DNA from: Tachypleus tridentatus
Lineage: Eukaryota; Arthropoda; Merostomata; Xiphosura; Limulidae
Direction of reading: 5' to 3'
NCBI RefSeq assembly: GCF_004210375.1
Contig: NC_134837.1
Span: forward strand, 19,849,586 to 19,913,585
Length of the DNA stretch: 64,000 nt
Shown: positions 48,149 to 60,870 of the stretch, piece by piece
Layout of the letters: every line of letters begins with the position of its first letter
Numbering within the stretch: position 1 is the first letter of the stretch
Translations under genes and position numbers: made by a program
The notes under the pieces: model-generated
The model's database searches: none
Seen by the model: the letters and a program-made list of their open reading frames with translations, nothing else
Told to the model about the DNA's origin: nothing

Positions 48149-49956
48149 TGCTTCTTCAACTTCCACACAGAGATCAACTGGATTTTTAGCAAGAAGAGAT
48201 TGTACTACGAGTGCTGGTTCAAATAATGTGGTGTCATCTGAAAGCATTCAGAATTATTTATATCTTAAACAAACTGTAAAATGTATACCTGAAATATCAG
48301 GTTCTTCTCTTCAAACATTGTTTAGTAGAAAAGAAACTTACATGCCATATCCAGATTCATTTTCGAGTTCTTCTCCTCATCAAAACACAGTTTCTACCAG
48401 TTGGGTTTGCACTTCACAGTACACCAGCTCTTTTAAGAATCAACCCCAGAACTTGGTAAAACAAGTAAAACCAACATTTTATCAGAAGCATAGATCTCCA
48501 AAACACCAATCTTCAGTTCTAGCTTCCAACCAACAGGAAGACTGCTATATTTCATCTAAAATAAATGCATCCATTTCAGCTACAACATTGTCAAACCCAA
48601 TCTATGCAGCTTCTCAACTACATCCCACTCTTATGGTAGGAACTCAGAGTCCAACTGTACTCCATTCATGCCAACAAACAGTTTCCAGTATTATTGGGGT
48701 TTCCACTACATCACCGTGTAAGGTTAGGAGCGTGTTGAACGTAGAGCCATATTCTCAAGTAACATCTGTTTACTCGAAGTTGTCTAGTGTTTCAAAGACT
48801 CAGACTGTTGATTGCACATCCTTTTCATCAGTTCCATCAGTAAAAAATACATATTTGAATTCTTTAGCTTGGCAACCTCCCTCTTCAAGTATGTTACCCA
48901 CCGTGCAGCCACTCAATGTTTTTAAGCACAGTATGCTTGAAAATAAACCATCCTCATCATTTTCCACATCTGAAGAAGTAAAAATGTTTAACTTACAAAA
49001 AAGCAATGTAGTTGATTCAGCCAGTAGGCAAACTAAAGATGGCAGTTACTCATATCAACAAAAGAGTAAGAATGATATGAGTTTAGTATCTTCTATTCAG
49101 CCTCTGATGAATTCCACATCAGCTGGAGTGATATCAACAGCTACCATAGTTACTACACAGCGAAGTTCCAGTTTCATGGATTCATTTTGTTCTTTTGTCA
49201 ACTCATCTCAAAAATCCTTAGAAGAGTCCTCTTACTCTAAAGGAAGACATAAAATCAAAGCTAAAATAACAAGTTCCAAAAACCTTTTTGACAGGTATTC
49301 ATCTACCAGTAGCAGTACCACAGGACCAGGTCAGGCTTTAGATTCAGATACAGAAACCAGAGTAACACCTAGTCCAGCACAAAGTACTTGTACCAACTAC
49401 AGTAGCAGTAGTGCAGGAAGCTCAAGCACAAATCATACCAATCTGAAGAAAACTTTGCTGCAAAGGCATACTGAAGATGAAGAAGTGTGTGTAATAAGTA
49501 CTAAGCATGCGGAAAATCCTGAGGTTAAGCTGGAGTCCTTGAAGTTGAATAGTCCAGTGGTTTCTGTTAATAATTCTCTGCATCCGGTATTGAACTTGAA
49601 GACCTCTGAAGACGAGCCTTCCAATAAAGAAACCATACTTGTAAAAACTTCCACTAGTAATTTTAAAATAAATGAAAACCCTGCTATTCATGAAGAGAAT
49701 ATTACAAACTCTGCCTCTGAAACTGAGCATAAAAACAAACAAAACAAAATTCATATTTCACGTAAAAGAAGCTCACATCTGGAAGAAAAGGAAAGCAGGC
49801 AGAAAAAAGTGAAGCAGAGAGGAGTTAGTATTCAAGAAAATACAGAAGATGGAGACACCAACAAAAAACCTTTTAAAGAGACAGGGAAACAGAGAAAAAG
49901 GGGAAGAAGACCCAAAGAACAAGAAAGTGGGTCTGATTGTCAGAAAAAGAAAATTT
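48149..49956 (+). CDS. KDM3/JMJD1-like histone demethylase, large central exon C
   Basis: A 1.8 kb open exon encoding about 602 residues, very rich in Ser and Thr and probably disordered. Acidic and Lys-rich stretches follow in the last 200 residues, and the end is strongly basic ('KQRKRGRRPKEQE'). That end contains an AT-hook-like RGRRP core and could serve as a nuclear localisation signal or DNA contact. The acceptor is 'ctcttacag' and the donor a perfect 'gtaagt' at 49957. It enters after two bases of a codon and ends one base into a codon completed by exon D (Ser). KDM3-family proteins have a long poorly conserved region like this before their zinc finger. The frame has no internal stop over 600 codons, unlike every transposon relict nearby, which supports a gene under selection. 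Minus-strand frames inside it are shadows. Confidence 0.85.
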
Positions 49957-50457
49957 GTAAGTTGATGTAGTAGTTTCTCTAAAAGTAGCTGCATTATATA
50001 TGAAAATTTCTGAGAAAATCAAAAACAAAACTGATAGAAATTCTGAAAAGAATAAAAAGGCATTTCTTCAGAAAGTTACACACAACTGTTAATCATATTT
50101 AGCAACATCAGTTTAATTTGGCTGTTACATAACTTTTCATAAAAATTCAAAGTATATATATTGTAGGGATGTCATATATAGGAATATATTATTGGTGAAA
50201 TTATTCCATAAAGACTAAATTCTAATGGTACTTGATGTAATAATTCTAATACTAGAGGATAAACTTGTGCTTCCTGAACAATATATGTAGTAAAATTATT
50301 TTACCAGTGAAACGCTGCTTAGAAAGAAAATAATTATATACATGACAGTGAATCCTTGATCTCCTGCATAGAAAGCAAATACTGTGTCATGTGAGCCAAA
50401 GCCTAAAGATTTTTTTCACGTGCAGCATTATCAAGTGGAATACTATATGTGTATATA

Positions 50458-50700
50458 TAGGGTGGCCCGTAAGTCCCTACCCGTCCATATGTTGTGTCTA
50501 AACAATGGTATAATACTATTATTATTGAGTTGAAGGCAGCTGTTACCATGACATTTGGAACAATAACCCCTGTTATGTTGAGAAAAATGTCTCACAGAAC
50601 ATGGCATCGCATAATATTATGCAGCGAGAATGAGGGACAGCACACAGATACACTGGATACATAAGATATATGGATGGGTAGGGACTTATGGGCCACCCTG
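50458..50700 (-). mobile_element. TA-flanked MITE, copy 2 (243 bp)
   Basis: Inverted terminal repeats 'gggtggcccgtaagtcccta' and 'tagggacttatgggccaccc'; TA at 50456-50457 and 50701-50702. The internal sequence near 50620-50690 is the complement of the left half of copy 1 at 21294 (about 90 bp nearly identical), so it is inverted relative to copy 1. The other halves differ. It lies in the intron after exon C. Confidence 0.9.
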
Positions 50701-51189
50701 TATGAGAAGGGTAGATGTCTTAATTAGATAAAAGTCTTGAAATAACAATGTTGCTGAATTATGTACTTGGACATAAATGAAACAAAAGCTCAGTAATCAG
50801 AATATGGAATTGTATTTATTTAGACTTACAGAAGTATAAAATTATGGAATGACTAAATAAAAAATATCTGTATACAGAATTTTTTTGTATGAACACATTG
50901 CATTGTGGATAATCACCATCTTTGACTAAGATCTGAAGATTTCCTCTTGACTGAATGTTTTATAAAGTGATGTTATAAAGTAGTGAATTTTTAAAATTAT
51001 AGGTTAAAATTACTGCATTATTTACAATACATAGAAAGCTAAAGAATTAATTTATTGGGTTTCTTTACATGTTTGTGAAGTAATTCTCTTTAAAGCTACT
51101 GTTATAAATGTATTAGTTTTGTGCTCATGTGGAACAATGTATGTTAAATTTTGTTCACTTTTGCACTTGTACAAATGTAAAAGTACCAC

Positions 51190-53000
51190 TGTACAATTAA
51201 TCAATAGAAACATTGGGTTTCAATATATCTTTTTTCATAAAGAGCTTTTCTAGACTTAAATTTGCCTTCTGTATGTACAAATTTGTACTCACCATGAGAC
51301 TTGATTCTCTCACCTACCTTCTTGTGTATTTATGTGATACATCTGCATGCTATCATGTGAATGACCATACAGCAATCTCCAACCAATTGGAGTGTGACAC
51401 ACCTACCATCTTCACAAGTATGCTCTCTTCTGTGCAGACCACAGTCACTTCTCAATTTGCAAGACATGTTTCTAGACTGGATTTTTACTTTATTAACCAA
51501 GTTTACTCTTTCTGAGTTGTCTACTTATTTTTTTTTCACTGTGCACTTTTGGATTGTTACAGTTTTTTGAATTCTATTTAGTTGAAAAAAAATTACTCTC
51601 TTTCTTTTCTTTGCAGGGTCTTTTGTCACATACATGGATCCTGATCCATAGGAGTGTTGCCTGACTGAGTATACTTATTCTAAAATTTGCGCTGTAAAAT
51701 GTGTGCCAAATATGTCCACCCTTGAAATTGGCTTTCCTGCAAGATTGTTTGTAGGTATTCCTAATGGCATTTTGCTTCATAAAGATGTTTGCCCTGGCCA
51801 CACACTCATGGACTGACATGGGTTGAGCAGGTGGATACTGCTGCCCATCCATGATGATCTGTGTATTGTAGGTCACTGCAATGGTCTGCTTTTCAAAATA
51901 GGGTGTCACAGTCACCCATTGCATTGTCTCCAGTGCAGTGTTCTTCCAGACTATCCAGTATGCTCTTCCCCTATTCCCTTCTTCTTTTGAAATATGGGAG
52001 TCCTTGCCACTTACCAGGTTCCAGCTCCTGGGGTGGTGGACCATGGAGGCTTTCTCCTGTGTGTGTGCTCACTCCCACTCAGTTGAGAGTGTTTTCTGGT
52101 GTTCTGATGGTGTAGGTGACTGACATTGAGGACCTGATGTACAATTCTATATGCTATCAGGTGTTGGATGATGCATTTCTCCAGCATGTCTTTAACCCTC
52201 CAACTGAGGCACCTTCCTTTTTCCTGTTCCTGAGATATTAATTTCTGACAGATATGACGATGGTTGGAGTTGTACCAGCCTTGTAAGTCCTCATGTTTGG
52301 CTGGGTACCCTCTTCCTACTGTGGACTGGATGATACTTTCCCAATGCCACTTTGCTGTGCACCTTCCTATCATCTCTCAGATGTTGGTTCCCACCAGATA
52401 CGGTATGGGTTGTGCACACATTATTTGGAGGGGACCCTCCTTTGATTTTGCCCTCATTGTGACACATTTTCATGTGGGCAAAGAGTATACCTGGCTCATA
52501 AGTTGTGAAGTCTGTCATGGGGGGGTTTTGGTTTATTCCCACACGTCATGGTTTTCCCTTGGGCACTTTCTAAAAGGCAATTATCTTCTCACAGAATTCT
52601 CCTGCCAAATCAGTATAAGATTCTAGAAATTTTTGAGGAGAAACAAGATATCACATCAGAAGTTAACATTTCTCTACACTGAAAATTTACTTCCTATGGA
52701 CACCTGATCTTCCTACTTCCAGTGTAGGTTATGTATTTTGCTAAATGTTAGTGATTACAAGCTGCACAGAAGAGAGGGTGCTATTTTAATAGTGGGAGTT
52801 GGGTCACACTCCTATTGGTAGGGCATTGCTGCATGATCATTTGCATGATAGCATGTAGGTGTATTCTCATGTAATACACGTAAGGGCAGGTGGAAGTATT
52901 AAGGCTAGTGGCAAGTAAAAATTTGCACATATAGTGGGTAGCATTAGTCAAGAAAATCTATTGGTGAGAGAGAGGTATCTATTGGGAATACGTATTTGGT
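51190..53000. mobile_element. Unidentified element with long inverted repeats
   Basis: Segments 51235-51460 and about 52740-52960 are inverted relative to each other. Shared blocks include 'catgctatcatg', 'ggagtgtgac' and 'ctctcttctgtgcag'. The divergence is moderate, with arms of about 220 bp or more. The 1.3 kb between them is less AT-rich than its surroundings. It holds three overlapping minus-strand frames: 52291-52542, 52011-52373 and 51574-52044 (83, 120 and 156 codons). They could be one frameshifted gene. I recognise no domain in them. It may be a DNA transposon or a composite of repeats; exact ends and target duplication were not determined. Confidence 0.5.
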
Positions 53001-53786
53001 GTAGGAAAATGTTAACTTTCCATGTGAGATAGCATGTGTAGAGTGACATACATACATTGTTTTTCAATTACATAGATATCCAACTAAAGAATAAAAAAAA
53101 TAATTTGATGAGTATACTAGAATGGGTGGCAAATGTCTGTTGAAACAAAAAGTGCAGAGAGTGACATTTGACAAGTTGTTCTCTACACTTGTATTTTTTC
53201 TACAACAGGCAGTTGCTGCCCTTTAGAGTACACTCAACATGAATACTTTGCCTAAACAATCTATTAAAGACAAGATAATTTATTTAATGCATTTGCATTA
53301 TTTATATGGAACTAAAATTATCTTAAGGTGTATCACCTCTTCCAAATTTCTTTTATAGGGTACTACCCTTTTTTCCATGTTATACCACCCTTTAAGGGTC
53401 TTTATATCTATTAAATAGGTTTTACTTTCCAAACCTAACCTTTCAATTTTCACAAACACTTTAAAGGTTTAATCTTATCTTAATAACATTTATTTGTGTC
53501 CAATGAATTGTTAATATAGTGTATTTTTATTTTTCAGTACTGATGATCTACTAAAATATTTTAATTGGCATTTTTGTGGTAATTTATAAGTGTAAACTAA
53601 AAGTCCCATCATTTTCTCATAATTTTCTAGATTTTATTGTGAATTTATGAAATTTTAATTTGTATTTTAAATTTGGTAATTTCATATTAGGACAGTTGGT
53701 TGGTGAAAATAATAAATATTAATGTTAAATGAAATTTTTAAGTTGAAATTAAAAGCTACAAATTCATATTCTTGGTCAATTGACAG

Positions 53787-53967
53787 CTGACTCATTAGAA
53801 AATGCACTGATTGTTCAGTTGAAAAGAATAGGGGAGCCATATCTACAGAATGGGCCATGCTGTGAAGTAGCTCCAAAGTTGCCCAAATGCAGGGAGTGTC
53901 GAATGACTCCTCATCAGAGAAATAAAAAAATGAAAAATATATTTTGCAGATTTTATGCTTTCAGAAA
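53787..53967 (+). CDS. KDM3/JMJD1-like histone demethylase, exon D (pre-zinc-finger region)
   Basis: Encodes about 60 residues, including 'LPKCRECRMTPHQRNKK' and 'IFCRFYAFRK'. The sequence APKLP-C-RECR followed by FCRFYxFRR is a hallmark of the conserved block just N-terminal to the atypical zinc finger of KDM3A/KDM3B/JMJD1C. These Fe(II)- and 2-oxoglutarate-dependent enzymes remove methyl groups from histone H3 lysine 9. The acceptor is 'tcaattgacag' and the donor 'gtgagt' at 53968. It joins exon C in phase and leaves two bases of a Lys codon that exon E completes. The catalytic domain is not in this exon. Which KDM3 paralogue it is was not decided, though similarity to JMJD1C-type proteins is my impression. 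Confidence 0.87.
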
Positions 53968-54051
53968 GTGAGTGTTGAAAATATAATGTTTTGTTTCATT
54001 GCAATACTGTTGAGGGTTTTTATACTTTTTTAAAAGTAAAACTTTATTATA

Positions 54052-54150
54052 TTTATGTAAAAACAGCTGGTATGGGTTGAGAAAAAATTTTTTATGCAGA
54101 GGAACGAACAACAACGTTTCAACTTTCTATGGCCATTGTCATTATTATGT
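54052..54150. mobile_element. Penelope-associated fragment, copy 3
   Basis: Contains 'gtatgggttgagaaaaaatt', then 'atgcagaggaacgaacaaca' and 'acgtttcaactttctatggc'. The first part matches the palindromic inserts at 3.9 and 34.8 kb. The second part extends beyond them and resembles a motif (gaacaacgtttcgac) I associate with Penelope-like element ends. No target duplication was found. Confidence 0.5.
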
Positions 54151-55279
54151 TTCTTATTCATAGTAGAGATTATTCCTTTTTAACAGATGTTTGGCAGAGG
54201 TTTTGGGAATTGCAGTGTGCCTCAATAATGGCAAGTTGGCTGATATATTTTTTTTGTATAAAATGACATTTTTAATTATCATTTTTGTCATTCTGAACTA
54301 CTTTAAAAATAATTCAACAGGATTTCATAAATTAAGTATAAAGTATGAATAATTATTGAAATGTTGTTGAAAATTCATATTTATGATAGTGCTAAAATGA
54401 ACATTTCATACACATATTAGCCATGTTGCTATGGGTAGGTCATCAGAATGTGCATCTCATGTCCTTTTATCAGTTACATTCAGAATGTAATTAAACCACT
54501 TTATTGTCATTGTATGTGAATAATTTTGCCATCAAGCCTTAGTTAAGCCAAATTTTAACATAAGTTTTAAATTCTTAATTTTATAAGTAAATATTTTTAA
54601 ATATCTTCCATGGAATTTGCACTGATCAGTTAATCTAAATTTGTAAAAGCTCCTGTTTTGTAGTTAAAAAGCCAAACACATTATGATAGTTACAGAACAT
54701 TGTTTTGTTCATGATAGTTACAAGACTTTGTTTGCATTGTTCATATTATTATTGTGCTTTGGGGTGCATTATTTAATTTATAAAATTTATCTCGTGTACA
54801 AGTACCATTAGTATATATTTAAAAAAAAGTAGGCTTAACTTCTGTTGATATTCAACTGAAAAAATATCAGGAGGTAGGTAAGTACCATGTATCTCATTTT
54901 TTATGTATTTACTTATTATTATAAAAGTAATCAAAATATAAAAATGAGAAACTTATTAGGTAAGATAATGAAAAATAATTACAATTCTTCACAAAGTATG
55001 CTTGTGAGTTACATAATTCAAAATGATAACTTGAGATATACATTTACTGAGGAATTTACAACTTGCGTGGCAAGATTATATTAGTTAGACACAGGTCAAA
55101 ATACAATAAAACAACAGAGTTAAATGTATAAAAATAAGTGTTATTTTATGAGCTTCAAGTTATTTAGGATAAACAGTTGTTGTTTCATGTTATAGTTTGC
55201 AGTCATTTTGGAGAGAAGAAGGCTAATTTAGATTTATTTTATGGTGGTTATTAGGTTGATAAAAATAAATAAATAGATA

Positions 55280-56250
55280 TTGTGTTGTTCTTTGACTATT
55301 TCCTGAAGCAGAGGTTGCTGTCCTTTTCACATGTTGCCCTACTCCATTCATCTATATTCATTGCCACATCTTCTACATTTCATTTCTTGTTCATATCTTC
55401 TTTGAACCTATCTTTGTAATGCTTTACTAACTTTCCACGTCTTCTCTTACTAAGTTCTAGTAGCTCTAATGCTGTTCTCATTGCTTAATTTTTTTCTCTT
55501 CACATAGTTAAATCATCTCAGTCTCACTTTTCTGCTTCTTCCTCTGTTTCACAGACTCCTTAACTTCTTTTTCAGTGACTCTCTCAACCGCCATTTCTAC
55601 ATTCTCCTGTCTGTTCTTATCAGTAAGCCTTCTTTCATATTCAGGGTTCATGTCTCAGCTTCAGAGAAAAGCACCAGTCTAGTCACAGTCTTATTCACTT
55701 TGGCTTTCAGTCCTTTTGGTAACCATTTGTCCCAAATGAGTGTGGCTGCTTCCTCCCATCTCCCTTCTTCACTTTGGATTATATTCCTCAAGTACTAAGT
55801 CCAAGAAGTAGCTATCCTTTACTTCTGTGAACTTAATCTTCTTCTTCTGACCTCTTCCTTTCACCAATACTTCCATTTTTCTGGCATCCATTTCCATATT
55901 TCTTCTTTTGAGACTTTTCTATCCTACTTTAACTTGCATTTGTAACTCCTGCTCACTTTCAGCTGTTAGGACAAGGTCATCAGTAAGTACGTCCACACAG
56001 GGTTCTCTTACAGCACTCCTTACTCAAGACAATCATGAACAGCAGAGGGCTAATGGATAACCTGAGGTGCAGCATGTTTATTTCAAACTTCTCTATATAC
56101 CATCTTCATGATTGTTGTTACTCTGTTGTAAGTAACTGTCCCTTGTCTGATTGGCCTCTTTTGGCACTCTTTTCTTTTAGAAGTACCTATATACTAATTC
56201 TTGTGCCACATTGTCGCAAGCTTTCTCAAATCTACAAATACATGGTATAA
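55280..56250 (-). pseudogene. Relict RTE-like LINE reverse transcriptase, minus strand
   Basis: Minus-strand reading from 56250 gives 'RFEKACDNVAQELVYRYF' (RT motif DLEKAYDxVPRE), then sequence equivalent to GSALSPLLFMIVL near 56040, then 'DDLVLTAESEQELQMQVK' near 55980 (catalytic FADD now reduced to DD after a changed residue). A basic region follows ('MEVLVKGRGQKKKIKF'). Matches continue to about 55290 as the part after the RT. Frameshifts are frequent. It lies antisense in the intron between exons D and E. Confidence 0.7.
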
Positions 56251-57102
56251 CTCTTTGTTTCCATTGAGTTAGTTCTCTTGCAACTGTTACAAAATAACTA
56301 AAAAATCTGGTTTCATATGTACAAAAAATTTGTAATATTTCTTGAAAGCATTTCAGATTTTGTTAAGATATACAAAATGTATTAAAAGTTATAGTATAGA
56401 AACTCTGATGGTCATTCAGGGTTATGAACTCTGTTAAACTGATTGAGCTCATGGCAAGAAAGTCTAAAATTCTCATTTTAAAAGGAATATTTTTCTTCAT
56501 TTCACTTAAATTGCTCCCCTCAGTGTGGTTTCCTGTATTTGGTGAGGGGACCTCTCAGGGAATGTTCTGTTCTTTCAGTTTACCTCCTCTGGGATCCAAA
56601 CATTTATCCATATATTTTCTGTACATGGCAGCCTATGAAGGGCCAGAGAGGATCCTGGCAGTTGAGAGGCCCAACCCTAACACACCACTTTGGCCTTGAA
56701 TTCCTGCAGATGGGTGGCCTTGGGGTGGCCCCCTTGGGTCAATTGGCTGGTCCATTTGGGTTAAGGACAAACAAGTACCAGTGATGGATGTTCTCAACAG
56801 GTGTTATGGACATTGTATCTGATGCTGGTGGTTAGGTATAGTGCTCACGAAACCGTGGCGTTGCTGCAGTGTCCTTCTTTGACATTCTAATGCATTCCCT
56901 TGTAGAACTTCATGGTGGGTGGGGTTAGTGGGTGTCAAAATATTCGTTTTTTATTGTGGCTCCACCAAATAAAATTGTGAAAAAACAGTCCATAGATAAA
57001 TGACCATGTCTTGAAGATTCTGTGCAGCAATCTTCAATATTTGTAACACATGTACCTAATTTTCTTATATTACATTCTCTTTGAGACAAATCTTTTGGGC
57101 AT

Positions 57103-58203
57103 ATGTTTCCCTTTTTTATTCAGAAGGGACTAAAGGGACTTGGTGGCTCTCCAAAGTCAGTAAAGAAGTTTCGATCTGGTGACATATTGGTGGAAACATC
57201 CACACCTCAACACAGTGAACTCCTATTGCATTTAAAGGCAATTGGGGATATACCTATTGAGGTTACACCTCATTCTACTTTGAATTCATCAGGAGGAGGG
57301 ATTGGAAGAATATCCCAGAGTCAGAGATTCTCACTGGTTTCTCCACCCAAGGAGTTTCTGCAGTGAGGCGTATATCTACTTGCAAAGCTGGAATTATTGT
57401 GCTGACCAATGTCCTGATTCTCACATTTACATCACCATGTCTGTCTGCCACCATCGAGACAAGTTATCTTAATTGCAGAGAATGGCCATACATTCCAAAC
57501 CCTCTCCAATGTTTCCAGTGTCAGTGGTTTGGTCACTCAAAGATGTCATGGTTCCTTGACGTGTGTTTGTTGCAATACAAAGGACCATGATGCCTATGAG
57601 TGTGAAATGGACCATCATTGCATCAATTGCAATGGCTCTCACCCATCCTACTTTTGTTCTTGCCCTAAATGGTTGGAAGGAAAAGAGGTGCAGCATTTGA
57701 AAACAATTCATATCATTACTTATCCTGAGGCTCAAAAATTGCTGTCCACCTCATCATCTCGGATGTATGCTGCTGCACTTTGTTCCACAACTACAATGGG
57801 AGTGCAGACATATCTCACTGTTCCTCCAAAAGAATCATTCTCCAAACAAATAAAAAGTCTTTTGACCTCCATGGTTAAAAAAGTTGATGAATCAACACCT
57901 ATCTCTGTTCCTTACATACATTCCAACAAACCCCAAGATCCACATCCTCTGGTTCCAAATACAGGCATTTCTTCAGATACATCTTTTTCTCCCACCCCAA
58001 GATGCAAAACAATCATTTGTTCATGTCCTCTGTCACTGGAATCCCTTTCCAACAGCAAAGACCTGCCCAATCGACCCAGAGCTGGATCCATGGAGGTCGA
58101 CAGACCTCCCTCGAATAAGGACAGTAAGAAAAAAAAAGTGGTCATAAACAGAAGGGTTCTCCACCCAATTTGCCTACACGTAAATAAAAAATGGCCATCC
58201 TGA
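57103..58203 (+). pseudogene. LINE copy 3 ORF1 (gag-like, zinc knuckles)
   Basis: A nucleic-acid-binding ORF1 broken into three frames (57103-57366, 57363-57590, 57529-58203). The last part carries three CCHC-type knuckles in a row: 'CFQCQWFGHSKMSW', whose final Cys is lost, then intact 'CVCCNTKDHDAYEC' and 'CINCNGSHPSYFC' (C-x2-C-x3-H-x4-C). A Pro/Ser-rich tail follows. In I and Jockey-type LINEs this protein coats the element RNA. The frame changes make it non-functional. Confidence 0.85.
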
Positions 58204-60870
58204 TACAATGGAACTGTCGAGGTTTGTGTTCTAATCTGGATGGCATCAAAACACTGATTGCTTCTTACCATCCTGTATGTCTTTCCTTACAGGAAACATT
58301 CCTGGAACCTGCCGATACAGTCACCTTTCAGCAGTTTTATTTGTACAATACTTTACAATGATATCCCACACTCTTGAACCTCATTGCTTTCCTTTGGGCC
58401 TGTGCACATGCTCAGTGGGTAAGACATCAAAGCCAGAAGGAATCTTGGATTAAGTTCGCAACTGGCATATATTCTACCACCAGCTCCAAAGTCATATGGG
58501 ACAAGATTTGAAAGATCAGTGGGCAATATAATTCTGTCCCCCCTGTTGGTCTTGCTCTCTGATGGCCAGGAAAAGGCTGATACCCAGATCATCGCCGATA
58601 CTCGAGGTGAAAGGTTTTGCCAAGTATCTAGCATCAAGACTTGGACAGAGCAATCACCTCTTTCTTATCGAGCTAATTGTCTGTATGACTATAATCGTCC
58701 CTTTACACTGGTAGAACTCAAACTGGCCCTTCATTGGTCTGGCAGTACATCAGTTGAACCTGATGATATACACTATGAGATGCTGCAGCATCTATCTCCT
58801 GTTTCTCTTGCTATTCTTCTGATTGTTCTTAACTGGATCTGGCAGGAGAATGTTTTTCCTGATGCCTGGTGCCAGGCTATTGTCCTACCTTTCTCTAAGC
58901 TTGGGAAGGATCCCAAGATTCCTTCAAACTACTGTCCAATTGCTTTGAAGAGCAGCCTCTGTAAGACATTGTTTGGTACCTCGAATCCAACAACCTCCTT
59001 TCGCCCACCTAGTGCGGGTTCCAATGACGGTGCTCCACCATGGACAACCTGATTCGACTTGATGTCAATCAGAGAAGCCTTTCTCAAACAACGTCTTGTA
59101 TCAGTATTCTTTGACATTGAGAAGGCTTATGATACAACATGAAGGTATGACATTTTGTGAGACCTCCATATATATGGGTTTCGTGGCCATTTGCCCATTT
59201 TTATTAAAAAATTTTAATGGACAGAAATTCCAAGTTTGTGTGAGTTTGACATTTTCCCATTCTTTTCTACAGGAACTTGGAGTCCCTCAGGCCTGTATTC
59301 TAAGTGTCACACTTTTCAGAATAAAAATTAATGGCATCACTGAAGAACTCCCTCTCACTATTGCAAATGGGCTCTGTGTTGATGACTTTCACATCTTTTG
59401 TCAGTCATTGAACACGAGGTATATTGAGCAGCAGCTACAGACTGCCCTCAATAGTTTACTGAAGTGGACCATAGCAAATGGCTTCTCTCTCTCTAAAACC
59501 GTTTGCATGACCTTTTGCCACCAATGGGGTATTCACCCTGATCCTGAACTCTGTATCAGTAAAGTTGTGCTGCCTATGGTCCTTGAGACAAAGTTCTTGG
59601 GGCTTATCTTTGACCATAAGCTGACTTTTATACCAAGCTGCTATGGGTCGAATTTACAAGAGCACTGAACATCCTCTGTGTCCTCTCTTACACCAGTTGG
59701 GGAGCAGATCGATGTTCTATGTTAAAGATGTATTGTGCTCTTATTCGATCGAAACTCGACTATGGATCACTGGTCTATGGCTCTGCCAGACCCTCAGTCT
59801 TAAAGATGCTGGATCCCATTCATCATCAAGGACTTTGCACTGGGGCTCTTTGCACCTCCACAATTCAGAGATTATACATAAAATCTCGTGAACTTTCTTT
59901 GCACCTTCTCCATTTTGCAACTATCTTTACTATATGCTTCAAAACTTTGTATCTTACCAAAGCATCCCACCTGGGGTTGTTTTCCTTCCTCAGTGGGCCA
60001 AACTTTTTTAGAACAGGCAGTCTGTCATTGCTCCTTTTAGCCTTCATATCCAGGCACAGTTGGATAAATTGGGTCTGTCCTTGGATAACATTGCTGTATC
60101 TACTGGTTAGCCCATCCCACCATGGCTTACAGTCCCCATTTGTGACCTATCTTTAAGTCATCTGAGAAAAGTAGACACTCCTGATTGGAAATACTGTTTG
60201 CTATTTGCTGAACATTTTTTGAACCATTCTTCCATTCCTATTTATACATATGGTTCGAAATCAGGTGACTGTGTGGGCTCTGCCATGGTTTATTGTAGTT
60301 CAGTGGTTGCATGCAGACTCCTTTCTACAGCTTCTGTGTTCACTGCTGAACTATATGCCATTTGTCTTATCCTGGATCATAGAGAAGCTTGCCAACACTG
60401 CAGCTAAGTCTATCTGCTCTGGCAATATCACTGCTGTGCCTGTCCCATACATGGACTATGGTCCTGTATTCAAAGCTTGGCTCATCACCAGCTGGCAATT
60501 GCTTTGGAGTGAACAACGTGAAATCATGCTTTTCCAAGTAAAACTCTATATTAGACTTTGGCCGTATTGCTTCCATAAGGATTGGAAAGAGGAAGTTGTT
60601 CTAACTAGACTACTCATTGGTCACAGCTTTTTACCTCATCATTTTCTTTAATCTGGAACTGCTGCACTAATGTGTAGTTAAAGTAACACTCAGATCACAA
60701 TTGGCCACATTTTACTTTCTTGTTGTCATTACGACTCTCAATGATGGCACAATTTTAAACATGTTCTGTCCCAAGGTTTCTCCATAACTTTAGACAGTGT
60801 TATTGGTGATGGTGACATTGTCCATCTTGGTAATGTTTTTAGTTTTTTTAAAATCCATTAATCTTTTTAA
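58190..60870 (+). pseudogene. LINE copy 3 ORF2 (endonuclease remnant, RT, RNase H)
   Basis: Begins 'MAILIQWNCRGLCSNLDGI', the start of an AP-type endonuclease, but this domain ends after about 55 codons where sequence jumps to the region before the RT (58355-58385). RT motifs: 'FDIEKAYDT' (59109), 'GVPQACILSVTLF' (59280; family VPQG) and 'CVDDFHIF' (59374; family YVDD). The RNase H region begins near 60236 with 'IYTYGSKSGD', where Tyr replaces the first catalytic Asp that copy 2 retains. 'FTAELYA' is present. Stops and frameshifts separate these parts. Confidence 0.85.

Noticed and set aside
49422-49994. Minus-strand open frames of 73-110 codons under the KDM3 exon
   Set aside because: They are shadows of a long Ser/Lys-rich sense frame that has good splice sites and family support.
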